Part shown: positions 51,429 through 61,616 of the stretch, one piece after another
Position numbering within the stretch: position 1 is the first letter of the stretch
Layout: each line of letters starts with the position of its first letter
Source: Prorocentrum cordatum
Taxonomy: Eukaryota > Sar > Dinophyceae > Prorocentrales > Prorocentraceae
Direction: 5' to 3'
NCBI GenBank assembly: GCA_963575745.1
Contig: CAUYUJ010021660.1
Span: 345,650 to 409,649, forward strand
DNA: 64,000 bases
Translations under genes and position numbers: made by a program
The notes under the pieces: generated by a model
What the model was told of the DNA's origin: nothing
Database searches by the model: none
The model's input: the letters and a program-made list of their open reading frames with translations, nothing else

Positions 51429-52993
51429 CTGACATGCATGTCGCCATGCTGTCGGCGGACTCCCAGGCAATCTTCTCGGAAGAAGCTGGCTTTCAACAGC
51501 CACGGGGAGCTAGGGCCCTCCTGCGCATGTGCCTCCACAGCCTTGCCGCTCGATGCCGCGCGCGCTGCCGAGGCGCCACCGCCTTGCCCGACATCCCGCA
51601 GATGGCTGGGCGAGGGAGTAACTACTGGATACGAGAACCAGAGCATTTTCCACAACAAAACCAGGCACGGATGCCGCGTCGCCACGTGGAACGGCAACGG
51701 CCACGGCAGCGACGAGAACGACCGGCGCCTGCGAGGGGCGGCGCCGGGGGCTGACGTCCAGCAGCACTTCGACCACGAGTCGAAGGTGCTTGAGCAGGCG
51801 AGACAGCCGGTCGGCACGCAGGCCGGGCGCGCACAAAAGGACAATAATTACATGGCGGGTCTGGGTGATGCCCAGTCTTGGGGAGGCCCGGCAATTAGCG
51901 GGGAATGCGCAGCCTGGGGCGCTCTCCCCAGCCGGGCCGCAGGTGTTGCAAACAACCGCATGATGTAATGAGAGGAGCGCGGCGCCCCGCGCCGCATGCT
52001 GTAGATCCGCGGATCAGAGCTGCATAGAGAGGGCGAACGCCCAGATTGCGATCCGCGGCGCTTCAAGGTAGGCGCTGGCGAATCGTTCCTGAAGGAGATG
52101 GCCAGATTCATCGCCGCTGCCTGCAGGGGTCTGCATAGAGGTGAACGCCGCTACTCGATGACAGACAAGGGGGGGGGCTATGCTTGCTCTCGCGCTGATC
52201 AGGCAGCCGGCTTTCCCGCCGATGAGCCCGCCGCGATTGGGGCGCTTCCGCGGCCCCGCCTCCCGCGCGAAGGGGGGGGGCTCAGGTGCTAGCAATTCGG
52301 CTGCGCTGCTGCTGTTCAGCCGCCGAGATTCCCTCGCGCTGCCTGCGCCCCCGTGCGTCAGCGCGGATTCGCAGCGACTCGCGGGGCGGGCCCTGGGGGG
52401 GGGGCGCTGCGGCAAGGCCGCCGTTGGAGGACGCGCCGTCGCGCGCTCTGTCTCGTGATCCGCCCTTCGATTTCCCAGCAGTGGTTCCTGGCCCCGACGT
52501 TGAGCGCGCCGGGGCCAGGCCGGGCGCCAGGGCGGCGCGATGTCTCGAGGCGCCGCTGGAAAGGGTCGAGATAACGATGCTCGACGGACAAGGTTGAAGG
52601 GGCGCTAGGCTACCTCTTTAGATCTGGAGGGAATGACTTTTGTCTGCCCGAGCAGACCGTGCTTGCCCTTCCGTTCAACTTGCCGGCCGGCTGTGTGAGT
52701 TTGAAGAGGAATGCAGGTTGGAAGTTCTATTCGCGCGCCGTGAACATGAACGGGCTTGGTGCCGTTCTCAATGCTTGCGTGTTCGTCGCCTCCAAGGTGA
52801 GCGACGGGTGGCGGAGGACTGCAGGGGCCCAGAGACGCCCGCCGATGGGGCATGCGCCTTCGGAGACTCCTCCGCAGCACCGTGGCGGCGCGCCACCTAC
52901 TCCAATTCTCCCCATGGAGGAATCAGGGGGAAGTGGGCGCGAGACGGCGAAGGTGCCTCGCTGGGAGATCAGGGAGACGGCTTGCGAGAATGA
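51429..52993. other. No confident gene
   Basis: Several frames of 100-170 codons overlap, but none is clearly protein-like along its length. Short suggestive pieces are LSADSQAIFSEEAGFQQPRG (51452) and REHERAWCRSQCLRV (52735). It is probably decayed coding sequence. Confidence 0.4.
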
Positions 52994-53479
52994 GGCCCAA
53001 AGATCGGGGCAAACTATCGGGGGAAGGAGCTGGAGACGGACCAGTTCCACGAAGCATACTTCGTCGTCCCAAACCAGGACAGGCTTTTCACATATTGCGA
53101 GAAGTCGCGGATCGACCTGGCCGTTCTCGACCCAGCGAGCGTGGAAACCGATGGCCGGTGGATCCGCGATTCAGAGGGGGATTTCCATCGGCGTCGGGCT
53201 GCAAACCTCCCGCTGGGGGGGGGGGCGGCGAGGGCGCGGGGCGCGCGCGGGGCAGGCCCCCCTCGACTATGTCGAGGGCGCCCCCGACGACAGGCCCGCC
53301 TCAGCCCGAGAAAGGGCAAAGAGGCAAGGACTTCCGGGATCGCCTCGCGGAGATCAAACGGGGCGAATATTCACGGGGAGACAGTGCGTTTCCGTAAACG
53401 GCGCAGAGCGGATGAAAGATTTCGGCTTTCTTTTTCCAAGGAGTTGCGCCCGACCGCCCCCGGCTCAGCAGCGGCCTGA
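52994..53479 (+). pseudogene. Unrecognised coding fragment
   Basis: The frame reads PKIGANYRGKELETDQFHEA, YFVVPNQDRLFTYCEKSRID and LAVLDPASVETDGRWIRDSE up to about 53200. That is clearly protein-like, then it turns Arg/Gly-rich after a G run at 53215-53225. No domain is recognised. Confidence 0.4.
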
Positions 53480-53805
53480 TCCGCGGGGCGGCGCGCCCTT
53501 TCACCGGGCCCGCCGACAGGCGAGACGCAATCGCTGGCGAAGAAGCCCAGCGCGAGAGCTTCGCAGGGCGTGGCCCGGCTGCGGCAAGTGAGCCTGCGTC
53601 TCCAGCTCGGAAGCCACTGCGCGACGTGGAAGGAAGGGTCCATGCTAGGGCCAGTGGGAATTTGTGCGACATCTGTATGACGCCCAACACGGCAGTGCAC
53701 AGTCGATTGCCGCGGACGCGGGCGAGGGGGCTCGCGGCTATGCCGTGGGTGCTCCGCCGCCTCCTGGACTTGCGTTGCCTGATCCGGCCTCAGCACATCA
53801 CATAG

Positions 53806-53974
53806 GGCGACGAAATCTATACATATCCACTGCTCCCTGGCCAGGCCCATCCTCAACCCCGCAGCGGTGTATACGCCACGCCCTCCTGGCTTGGCCAGGA
53901 GGGCGCATGCACAGCTCCTGGGTTCAAGATGGGCATGGTCAGGGAGCAGTGGATATGTATAGATTTCGTCGCCC
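53806..53974. repeat. Near-perfect foldback of 169 bp
   Basis: The left arm 53806-53889 and right arm 53895-53974 are reverse complements with a 5-base loop. The outer 30 bases (GGGCGACGAAATCTATACAT then ATCCACTGCTCCCTG) pair perfectly. So does the innermost CCCTCCTGG/CCAGGAGGG. Mismatches and small bulges lie in between. Confidence 0.9.
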
Positions 53975-53980
53975 GATCAC

Positions 53981-54241
53981 ATGGGCGCGATCCCCGAGTC
54001 TAGACCGACGCCCGTCCTCGGCGAATCGAGTAGAGCGAACCTGGTAGCTTCCGACGATGAGCCACCTGCGCCTGCGGGCGCAGACGACGCCAAGGAACCA
54101 CCTGCGCCATCGGGCGCAGGCGACCGCGCCCAGCTAACAATCGCGGCATTGGCCGAAGGAGAAGACGACAAGTCGGATGGCGCGAGGGACGCCGTGGGCT
54201 GCGATGAGGAGCGCAAGGACACTGCTAGCTATGCTAGCTAG
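53981..54241 (+). CDS. Short acidic open frame, unrecognised
   Basis: From ATG 53981: MGAIPESRPTPVLGESSRAN, then a duplicated EPPAPAGADDAKEPPAPSGAGD-type segment and an acidic end. 86 codons. Composition is protein-like, but it may be a fragment of a longer decayed gene with the next frame. Confidence 0.35.
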   Translation: MGAIPESRPTPVLGESSRANLVASDDEPPAPAGADDAKEPPAPSGAGDRAQLTIAALAEGEDDKSDGARDAVGCDEERKDTASYAS

Positions 54242-54285
54242 CATCGGGGCCGACACCTCAGAAGCGCCGAGCCAGGGAGAGCACT

Positions 54286-54714
54286 GTGCCCATTGCGCTC
54301 AAGCCTCCGGTAATTCGTTTCGACAATCTCCCCGGCAAGCTCCCCGAAGCTTTCGCGTCGCGTGATTTCTGCCTCACCAGGGCCCCGACGCCACCCAAGA
54401 ACCGGCGGATCTCGATGGGCGAGCCCAGGGCGAGGATCGCGGAGCGAGGGGGCACGGCCCACCGCGGGCTAGAGCGCGCGGAGAAGGACGAGTTCGACGC
54501 CCCGCTCTTTGACAACGACGACCCTGCAGGTTTGCTGGGCGCGAGTGCCGAGATGGCTCGGAAGTTGGAGGAGTGCCGCGACTCCGACCCCGAGCCCTTC
54601 GCAGACAGACAGAGGCGGGCAGCGATTTCCCGCGCGTCGGTTTCTGCGCGCTCGCTGCCACGCGGTCGAGCCCCACTGTCTCCCGAAGCTGGAGGGTGAC
54701 CCCATCCCCGTGGA
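54286..54714 (+). CDS. Open frame, unrecognised
   Basis: About 137 codons: ALKPPVIRFDNLPGKLPEAF, ASRDFCLTRAPTPPKNRR and AEKDEFDAPLFDNDDPAGLL. Balanced composition and no repeats. It directly precedes, and partly overlaps in another frame, the KptA-like fragment, so the two may be one decayed protein. Confidence 0.35.
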
Positions 54715-55432
54715 CCTTGCCAGTGAGTTTCGCACGTTTGCGTGGTATTCGGAAATGCAGGTGGGATAGGCTGGGCGCATCGGCTCTCTCATCTTTCACC
54801 TGGCGATGCACAGCGCAGTCTGCGTTCGCAGCTCCGGTGGGTGGGTTGATGCGCCCGACATCGCCGAGGTGCTGGGCGACGAGGGCTACGATGAGGCACG
54901 CGCGCTTCGCGCGCACTCTTGCCCAGTTGCCACGCCACGCAGTTCAAATACTTGGCGCGGGCGCGCGCCGGAAGCTAGAGAGGGCCCCGCGGCTAAGCCA
55001 GACGATTGGGGCGATAGCTTCGGGTGCGACCCACCTGCCGACAGCTGTGCCGTCGGGGGTGCGCCCGTGATAAAGCCTGCGAAGGTGCTTCTGCTGTTCC
55101 GCGCTTGCATGGGTCACTCCGCCCGAGTCATTGACCCCGAACGCATGCGTGTCAAGTGCGACGCGGCAGCAGGGCGCTCCCACCAGGCAATCGCCATTCC
55201 ATTGGACGATGCCTCTGCGCGCAGGTCTATGACCGGGCATGTTGTGGCGCCGCAAAGGGTTCTCCCGGGTGTGCGCCAGCCCCGTTGCCTGACCTGCCTG
55301 CCGACCAAGCTGGGCCCGCACCCCCCTCCTGAAGGCGAAATTGTCAGAGAAGAAGTGCCAGGTTCGGGCGGGGCGATTCAGCTGGCACTGAGAGTTCGGA
55401 ACAGGCGATGCGGTGAGATGCGCGGTAATTAA
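54620..55432 (+). pseudogene. tRNA 2'-phosphotransferase (KptA/TRPT1)-like fragment
   Basis: KptA-type enzymes remove a 2'-phosphate from RNA using NAD. One frame, interrupted by TAG at 54767, contains RIGSLIFHLAMHSAVCV, then SSGGWVDAPDIAEVLGDEGY, like the family's winged-helix GWVDVDELL segment. It then has LLLFRACMGHSARVIDPERM, like the family's IRA-x-QGHS segment. Near 55235 there is GHVVAPQRVLPGVRQ, like the HIHFA..GVR region. Spacing between the two halves is longer than usual. KptA-like domains attached to dinoflagellate repeat proteins are in my memory, unverified. The stop and the missing Gln of QGHS suggest it is inactive. Confidence 0.4.
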
Positions 55433-56965
55433 CCAGCCGACGTGGCTGAGGTTTGGCGGCCGGGCGCGCGCAGTTGCCGGCCAGGCCCAGCCATGGGCGC
55501 CCGTGTCTTCGATCTAGAAGACCCAGATTCTCTCTCGGAGTCTCGCGCGCCCACTTGTCAGAATCGCACTTCCGAGAACGAGGATTTCTGGATCCAGCGC
55601 GACGGCCCCCTGGCAACAGCGTTCCGACCCAAGCGGGGCAACGCTCATCAGATCTTGCGCCCCACCGTGTCCGGGGCGCAGCAGGCCCGGATTTCGCGGG
55701 CCCGGGTATGACAGGCGGTACCATGGACTCAGTATTTTCCATGACTTCTCCGCGGCATGTATAGACTGGTTCCAGTCGCGCCAGGAAGCCATTCGGGTAC
55801 CTGGCGCCGACGATGGAGACGCGCTCGCTTCCACTGAGTGCAAGAACGCACTCAGCGCACTGCTGGACTTGGAGGACGGCTACCTCCTGCGCAGTAGCGA
55901 TTGCAATCGTTCGGGTATCCTGAGCTGCCTCGCATGCGCAGCGCCCGTCCAGCACGGTGCCACTGCAGCGGCCCCCGACGCAATGCGGCCGAAGATCCAT
56001 TCACGAGAAATCGGTCTGAACAGCGGGTCTTTCGCGCGGAGGGTTGCGGGGGCCACGCCCCCGGCCCCGAGGCGCCGGGCACGGGGGGGGAACGTGGGAT
56101 TGCGATGCGGGTCGCGGGCAAGTTCGCTCCCATATTGGCTACGCCTCTCCGGGGGGCCGCGACCTCGACGAGCCCAGCATGGGCTGGTCTCAGCGGCGCA
56201 TCGTGTCCGGGCGGGGCGCCGAGGTCCAGCCGCTCACTGCCTTGGGGCGGGGGCTGACGGAGCACTGGCCTCCAGTGGAATTCCTGCCGCCTCTGGCGCC
56301 AGCCGCGGAGGAACCTGGGGCCCCGGCTTCCACCGACTATGTCGGAAAGGATGCCTACCCCAGAGCGCAGTCAGTCAATGGTGGAGAGAAGGCCATTCCC
56401 GCGCGGCCTGAGGGCCGCCCCGCGACGTCGAAAACGACCGACGACGCCAAAGGCATGGGCAAGGTGGCGGGGGGCGATGGCAAGGGAGCTACGCGGCGCA
56501 GCAGTCGCGCGCCAGGCGAGCAACTGGAATCCCGACGTCGCCGAGAAGCAAAACCCAACGGAGTGAGATCTGCATCCAGGATCGGGCGTTGCCCGGGGCC
56601 GCTGGCCGAAAGGGATTCACGGCAGAGCGCGGATCCCACTCCGCCATGGCGCGAGAACGCCGACAATTTGCGGTCGCCTTGGAGCAATTGGCAGGGCTAC
56701 AGCGGCTGGGGCCGCGGACGCCAGAGTGAGGGCTCAGTAGAAGAGAAGGAGGGGCGTTTGCAACAATGTTGCGAGTGCCCCCATCGACGCCTCCCTGCCG
56801 CGCGCCGAGCGTCTCGGGGCGCTGCGAGCCAGGTGGCGGGCGGGCTGCCTGCCGGGCGCGGCGCGTCGGGCCGCTGCACGAATGCAATTATGCAAGTCGG
56901 GGCGTTGTCAAGTCGTCGACGCCAGCCCTGGCGAGCGGAGTTCGCTGGGGAGGCCGCGAGGGGAC
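55433..56965 (+). other. Open frames without recognisable product
   Basis: A 401-codon frame begins at 56044 and runs to 57249 across the start of the right direct repeat. It is Arg/Gly/Pro-rich and only patchily protein-like (MGKVAGGDGKGATRRSS). I make no gene call. Confidence 0.35.
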
Positions 56966-57320
56966 TTGATTTAGTCGTTCCCCTGCGTTGCCGCCGCATC
57001 GCCGCCGCGCCGCTGCCTGACGACGATGCCCGCCGAAGCTGTTTCGGCTGTGATGGCGGCAGAGCGCCCCGCCCCGCCGCGCGCGCGCCCTCTGGGCGCC
57101 CTCCTCGGCCCGCTGGGTCTCGTCCGACGGTCGTGGCCCTAGCTCGGCGGCACGCTCGCCGAAGCAGAGGCGGGAAAAAACACGCTCCCACCATCAGCCC
57201 CGCGAGCCTGAGCACTAAACTACCACGGGAAGAAGTTCATCCGGAATAATACGGACACGCTTTGCCGCTTACTCGGTTGCGAAAAGATTCCCTCCCGATG
57301 GAGAATTGGCAAAACAATTT
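56966..57320 (+). repeat. Direct repeat (LTR-like), right copy
   Basis: The partner of 34208-34560 in the same orientation, starting TTGATTTAGTCGTTCC and ending near TTGGCAAAACAATTT. GCGTTGCCGCCGCATCGCCG and GCCGAAGCTGTTTCGG are shared exactly. Confidence 0.75.
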
Positions 57321-57735
57321 CCCTGAATTGGGGTCGCACCAGGTTCATTTGGAAAGCCGCCCGCTTTCTTGAATGCCCCCCCCTCGCGCCACCCCCTTGC
57401 GCGCGCCGCCACTGGGTCTTCGACGATAGGATTGTCTCGGGTGGCATTGTGCGTCGCTGGACACCCACGCGCGCGCACTGGTTCATGCCGCGGCGACTTT
57501 CTCGGCCAGGTCCAACAGGCGCTGTCGCGCGCGTCCGCCTTTCCGCCAGATGTCGCCATGGGAGCGGGGTCCTGAAGGACACGGGTCACGCGTTGGTTCG
57601 CATTGTCTAGATATTTAAATCACTCCCACGGCATCAGCACACTTCAACAATTAACCAAGAAAAATGGGTGGTCCCGGGGAAAACTCACGGGCCCGGGAAA
57701 CGCTTCCCTGATTCACCGGGGCCCAAAGGACGGGG
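57321..57735. other. No gene seen
   Basis: Unique sequence with short frames only. Confidence 0.5.
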
Positions 57736-57764
57736 GTGAACGCGAACGGTGGTCAGCCAGGGCG

Positions 57765-57935
57765 CCAGATTTTGCAGGATCCTGCAGGGCCAGGGTCGCA
57801 TTGACGTGGGCTTGGGCGCAGGATTTCGCATGATCTTGCAGGACCTTTCTCATTGACCCGGGCTTGGGTGCAGGATCTTGCGAGATCTTGCAGGATTTGG
57901 CACGGCCTGATTGACGTGCGTCTGAATTGACCCGG
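57765..57935. repeat. Degenerate tandem repeat with GCAGGATCTTGC strings
   Basis: TTTTGCAGGATCCTGCAG, GATCTTGCAGGACC and GATCTTGCAGGATTTGG recur, each followed by a CATTGACSTGGGCTTGGG-like block. The period is about 60 bp. Several strings are local palindromes. Confidence 0.7.
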
Positions 57936-58044
57936 GTCAACGAGTCCCCGAATTCAGTCGGTCCAAGGCGAGGAGGGCGGGGAGGGAACGGGCTTGGGAG
58001 CTCCACCCCCGCCTGCCCCTCCGACGCCCTGCCCTTCCTCCCCC

Positions 58045-58375
58045 ACCGCTCATGCCCTTCCTCTCCCTTCTCCTCCTCCTCCTCCTCTTCCTCCTCCTCC
58101 TCCCCCCCCTCCTCCTCCTCCTCCAGGCTGTCGCCGCCATGGAATGCGCCCCCCCGTCCCCCCGCCCGCACTTCCAGCAGATGTGAGATCGACCCACGCC
58201 CTCTTCCGCCTCCTCCTGCTCCTCTTCCTCCTCCTCCTCCTCCTCCTCCTCCTCCTCCTCCTCCTCCTCCTCCTCCTCCTCCTCGTCCTCCCCCTTTTCT
58301 TCTTCGTCCTCCTCCTCCTCTTCCTCCTCCTCCTCCTCCTCCTCCTCCTCCTCATCCTCCTCATCCTCCTCCCGC
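58045..58375. repeat. (CTC)n microsatellite
   Basis: Two CTC/TCC blocks (58062-58125 and 58205-58372) with a short unique interruption. It resembles the intron repeats of the second gene, but no flanking exons were recognised. Confidence 0.9.
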
Positions 58376-59130
58376 CCCCTCTTCTATGGTCGCGATCCTC
58401 GTTTCAAGCACCTATGTCACCAGCGGGGCGCGAAGATCATCGTCGCTCGCGGTCTGGTTCTGAAGGGCTGCTCTTCTCCAGGGGGCCAGCGCGGAGGCGC
58501 GAATATAACCGCGGGTCGCGCATCGCGAGGCGCGACGCTCGAAATCAGGAGACAGGAGCATCTGGATTCTCGAGCCTGTCCCCCTAATCCTGGCCGCGCA
58601 GGCGCGGCGGCGGACTGCCATTCAGAAAAGGATCGGCAGGGCCGAGGGCCTACCCTGTCTTCGGGACCGCCAGGCTGATCGGCGGAGGCGCCTCGCGTGC
58701 CGCAACCCGCGCGGAAGAAGGCGTGGTCGCGGTGGCGCGCGCGCGCGCCCCGCCCCGCCCCTGGCGCCCCTGGCGCCAGACGGGCAGTCGAACGGTGTCA
58801 ATTCCGACGCCGTGGTGGGAACTCGATGTTGGGCCCGTTTGGCGGCCGAACGTGCCCAGGCGCCGATGGGGCTCAGAAAGGAACCTTGGGGCCCCGGCTT
58901 TCGGGCCATGACCCTGGCCTCGGGAGGCCGCTCGGGACGACGCGGGCACACCTGGACCAGGACGCTTCTCGACGAGGCGCTGCCGATGGAAAACACTCCG
59001 AGGCTTGACAACTTCCGAGAACCGTGTTGGGCCCCAGGGTCTGCGGCCCTCGAAGGCCGCCCTTGTACGTTAGGTTCGCGTCGTGTCGACCAGCTGCGAC
59101 CCCGGCCCAGCGGCCCAGAATCGGCGAGTA
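58376..59130. other. No confident gene
   Basis: Overlapping Arg/Gly-rich frames, none protein-like throughout. Confidence 0.45.
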
Positions 59131-59206
59131 TAGAACGATCTGGCGATCTGAAAGCCGCCGATCGTCTAAAGTTGAACGATCCGCACGGTGTCAGAAACCA
59201 CACGAC
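59131..59206 (+). repeat. Dispersed repeat family, copy B
   Basis: AGAACGATCTGGCGATCTG, AAAGCCGCCGATCGTCTAAA and GTTGAACGATCCGCACGG, then TGTCAGAAACCACACG. It matches copy A and the inverted copy C. Confidence 0.7.
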
Positions 59207-60650
59207 ACGAAGCTGCTGTTACCCCAGGGGTCGGCGGCTCTTCGGAGGGCGGGCTCTCGGAGCGTCCTTGCACTCTCTGCGCCGCGGCACGCCGCGCCGC
59301 CCGCGCGGGACAGTCGGCCGCGCGCGCGCGCGCCTGTGCGCGCCCCGACCATCTGCGGAGGAGTGTGGGTCGACCAGCGAGCATCGAGGATCTCGGAGGT
59401 GGGCCAAGAATCTCGGAGGAGGAGGAGAATCGAATAATAACAACATTGTACAAGGACCACAAGAGGGACTTTGATTTTTGGGCCGCTCCTGGAGCCTATT
59501 CGCAGCCGCGGTTTGCCGTGGCCAGGAACGCTCCTTCACTCCTGGTTCTTTGTTACGATCCTTTCATTTGATTTCCCCGCCGCCGCCGGGTGACGCCACA
59601 TGTCTGCGGCCTTTGGCATCAACGCCGACTTGCGCGTCACTCCCGGGGGCGCGTTCTGGCCAGGATTTCGATCCAGGCGCGGCTATGCCGACGACGGGCT
59701 CAAAACGTTACAAAAGCCTTCCACCTCGATCCCAGACACCCGCCGAGATGATGTTCCAGCCCGCGGCCCCAGAGTTCCCAACCTTTCCCTGGAGGCAGCT
59801 TTGCACGTTGGAATCCACAGCCCCTCTGTTCTGAGGCAGTTCTATAAGAGGGGGTACAGAGGACAGAGTGAGTACAGGTGGGGCTTGAAGTGCCTCGAAG
59901 AAAGCGCACCCGAATCGCAAGCATGTGGCTATATGCGGACCGGGGACAGTTTGCTTCCCGTCGTCGTCCTCGTCTTTGCTCCGTCCCCCTCCTTTCTTCC
60001 CTGGTGTCGAAAGCGTCCGCGGCTCGGGCGGGAGAATGCCCTTTTCCACCTCCCCCATTTTTTTTCGTTCCTCTTTGCCTCCCTGCTCCACTGTCCGTCC
60101 TCCTACCTTGTCTTCCTTCCTTGTTCGAAGAAGGGAGGTGAAGTCCCTGGTGCAGCGTGCCCGTATCAACGGTATACCGCCCCTTCGATATCCGAGCACA
60201 GCGGCGCAACCAGTAAGAGGGGATTGCACATGCAAGCGTTTTGGGCGCACTCCAAACGCAGGCGGCACGGCCGCCAAGCACACTCGCATCGCTAACCTGT
60301 AAATGTCTAGGTGCCTGCAGCAACGTCCGCCCCCTTGCCAGCGCAGCGGTCTGTGTAGCGATGTGTGGAGCTTCGGCTGTTACGAGGCCCGTGGCATGTG
60401 ACGCCTCTCGTGTTCTCGGACTGCTGTGCGGCCTGACTTGTGGTCCTTCGGGGACCTTTTGGGGCGTCGTTGGGCCGTGGGGGCCATTCCGGCGTCGCAT
60501 GTCACCGTGGCCGCCCTTGGCCACGGAAGCGTGCATTTGCAGCTCCCTCGGGGGCGCTGGGGAAGTGTGTATTCGCATCCCCTCTCAGCTGGGCACGACG
60601 ACCTCGGGTCTGGGTTGGCAAGATAGGGGTACCCTGGAGGTGGCAAGCGT
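59207..60650. other. No confident gene
   Basis: Frames of 90 to 290 codons overlap on both strands around 59.6-60.6 kb, but composition gives no preference and no motif was recognised. Confidence 0.45.
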
Positions 60651-60654
60651 TCAC

Positions 60655-60800
60655 CTCTTCGAAATACACAAATCAAGGTGTGATATGTGTACACACTTGG
60701 TGTATTCAACTGTGTAGTTTCGTGTGGGGGTCCACTGTTTACACAGATCGTGGTTTGATCTGTGTACACAGATTTTGTTCCCGTCTGTGTATTTGGAGTG
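60655..60800. repeat. Two-copy repeat rich in TGTGTACAC
   Basis: AAATACACAAATCAAGGTGT followed by GATATGTGTACACACTTGG (60662) resembles GTTTACACAGATCGTGGTTT followed by GATCTGTGTACACAGATTT (60737). The period is about 76 bp, and each copy contains the palindrome TGTGTACACA. Confidence 0.6.
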
Positions 60801-61530
60801 TGCCCCTCGCGGGTGTTGTTGACTGGGCGGGAACTTTCACGTTTTTGTTTCGGCTGGTCCAAAGGGTCGTCGTACGCGGTCGAAATACACAGTTCGTGTC
60901 TCCAACTGCGCATCTGTTGCGAGCCGCTCGCTGGAGTGGTCACTGGGTGGGGGTTTCCGCGGATATCCTCGCTGGCCCAGGAGGTGGCCGTGGTCTGGGA
61001 GTGTAGGGGCGCGGGGGGCTTGGGATGGTGGGCTATAGGAGGGGAGGGGTTTGATAGGAGGGTGGCGAAGAGGCCAAAAATGAAAGGGGCAGGACGAGAG
61101 GGGGTGAAATGGGCCCACGAGGAGCTGCACCATCCGCGTCAGCATCGCGGGGGCGAGGGTGGCGGGGTGGGGCAGAAGGAGGGGGATGATCTGCACTAGG
61201 GCGAAGAGGATGGGAGGAGGGCGAGCATGTGGACGATAGGGGGAAAGCATCCGGCGGAGCGGTCGCCCCCTCCCCTCGCGGCGCGCGTGCGTGCCCCCCC
61301 CCCCCCGTTTCCAACGCGGCAGTTGGTTGCAATCGCCAGGATAATGCAAAAGCGGGATAGTATATACCAGTGGCGGTCAGCGCACGCACTTTGCCACAAC
61401 AAGAGATTCTCTGGCAACGCGCAAGACCTCAAGGGGGCCCAGATCGATGCCAAGGCGGCTCTGCGACCCCAGTGCGTTTCCAAGACGGCCTCCAAACGCT
61501 AAGCGACCCGACGCTGCGGCAGGTTCGAGT
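60801..61530. other. No gene seen
   Basis: G-rich then unique sequence; a C run at 61293-61306. No supported frame. Confidence 0.5.
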
Positions 61531-61616
61531 CGCGACAACCCTGGCGTTGGTTTCCGACACCGCGTGGTCCGTTCAACCTTGAACGATCGGCGGCCTTCTG
61601 ATCGCCAGATCGTTCC
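61531..61616 (-). repeat. Dispersed repeat family, copy C (inverted)
   Basis: On the minus strand: GAACGATCTGGCGATCAG, AAGGCCGCCGATCGTTCAA, GGTTGAACGGACCACGCGG and TGTCGGAAACCAACGCC. It is closest to copies A and B read on +. Confidence 0.7.

Noticed and set aside
54221-54244. GCTAGCTATGCTAGCTAGC short palindrome
   Set aside because: Small and explained by a local duplication of GCTAGCTAT; nothing else supports a site.
60836-61349. Minus-strand frame of 170 codons
   Set aside because: Composition is not protein-like and it crosses a C run; no motif.
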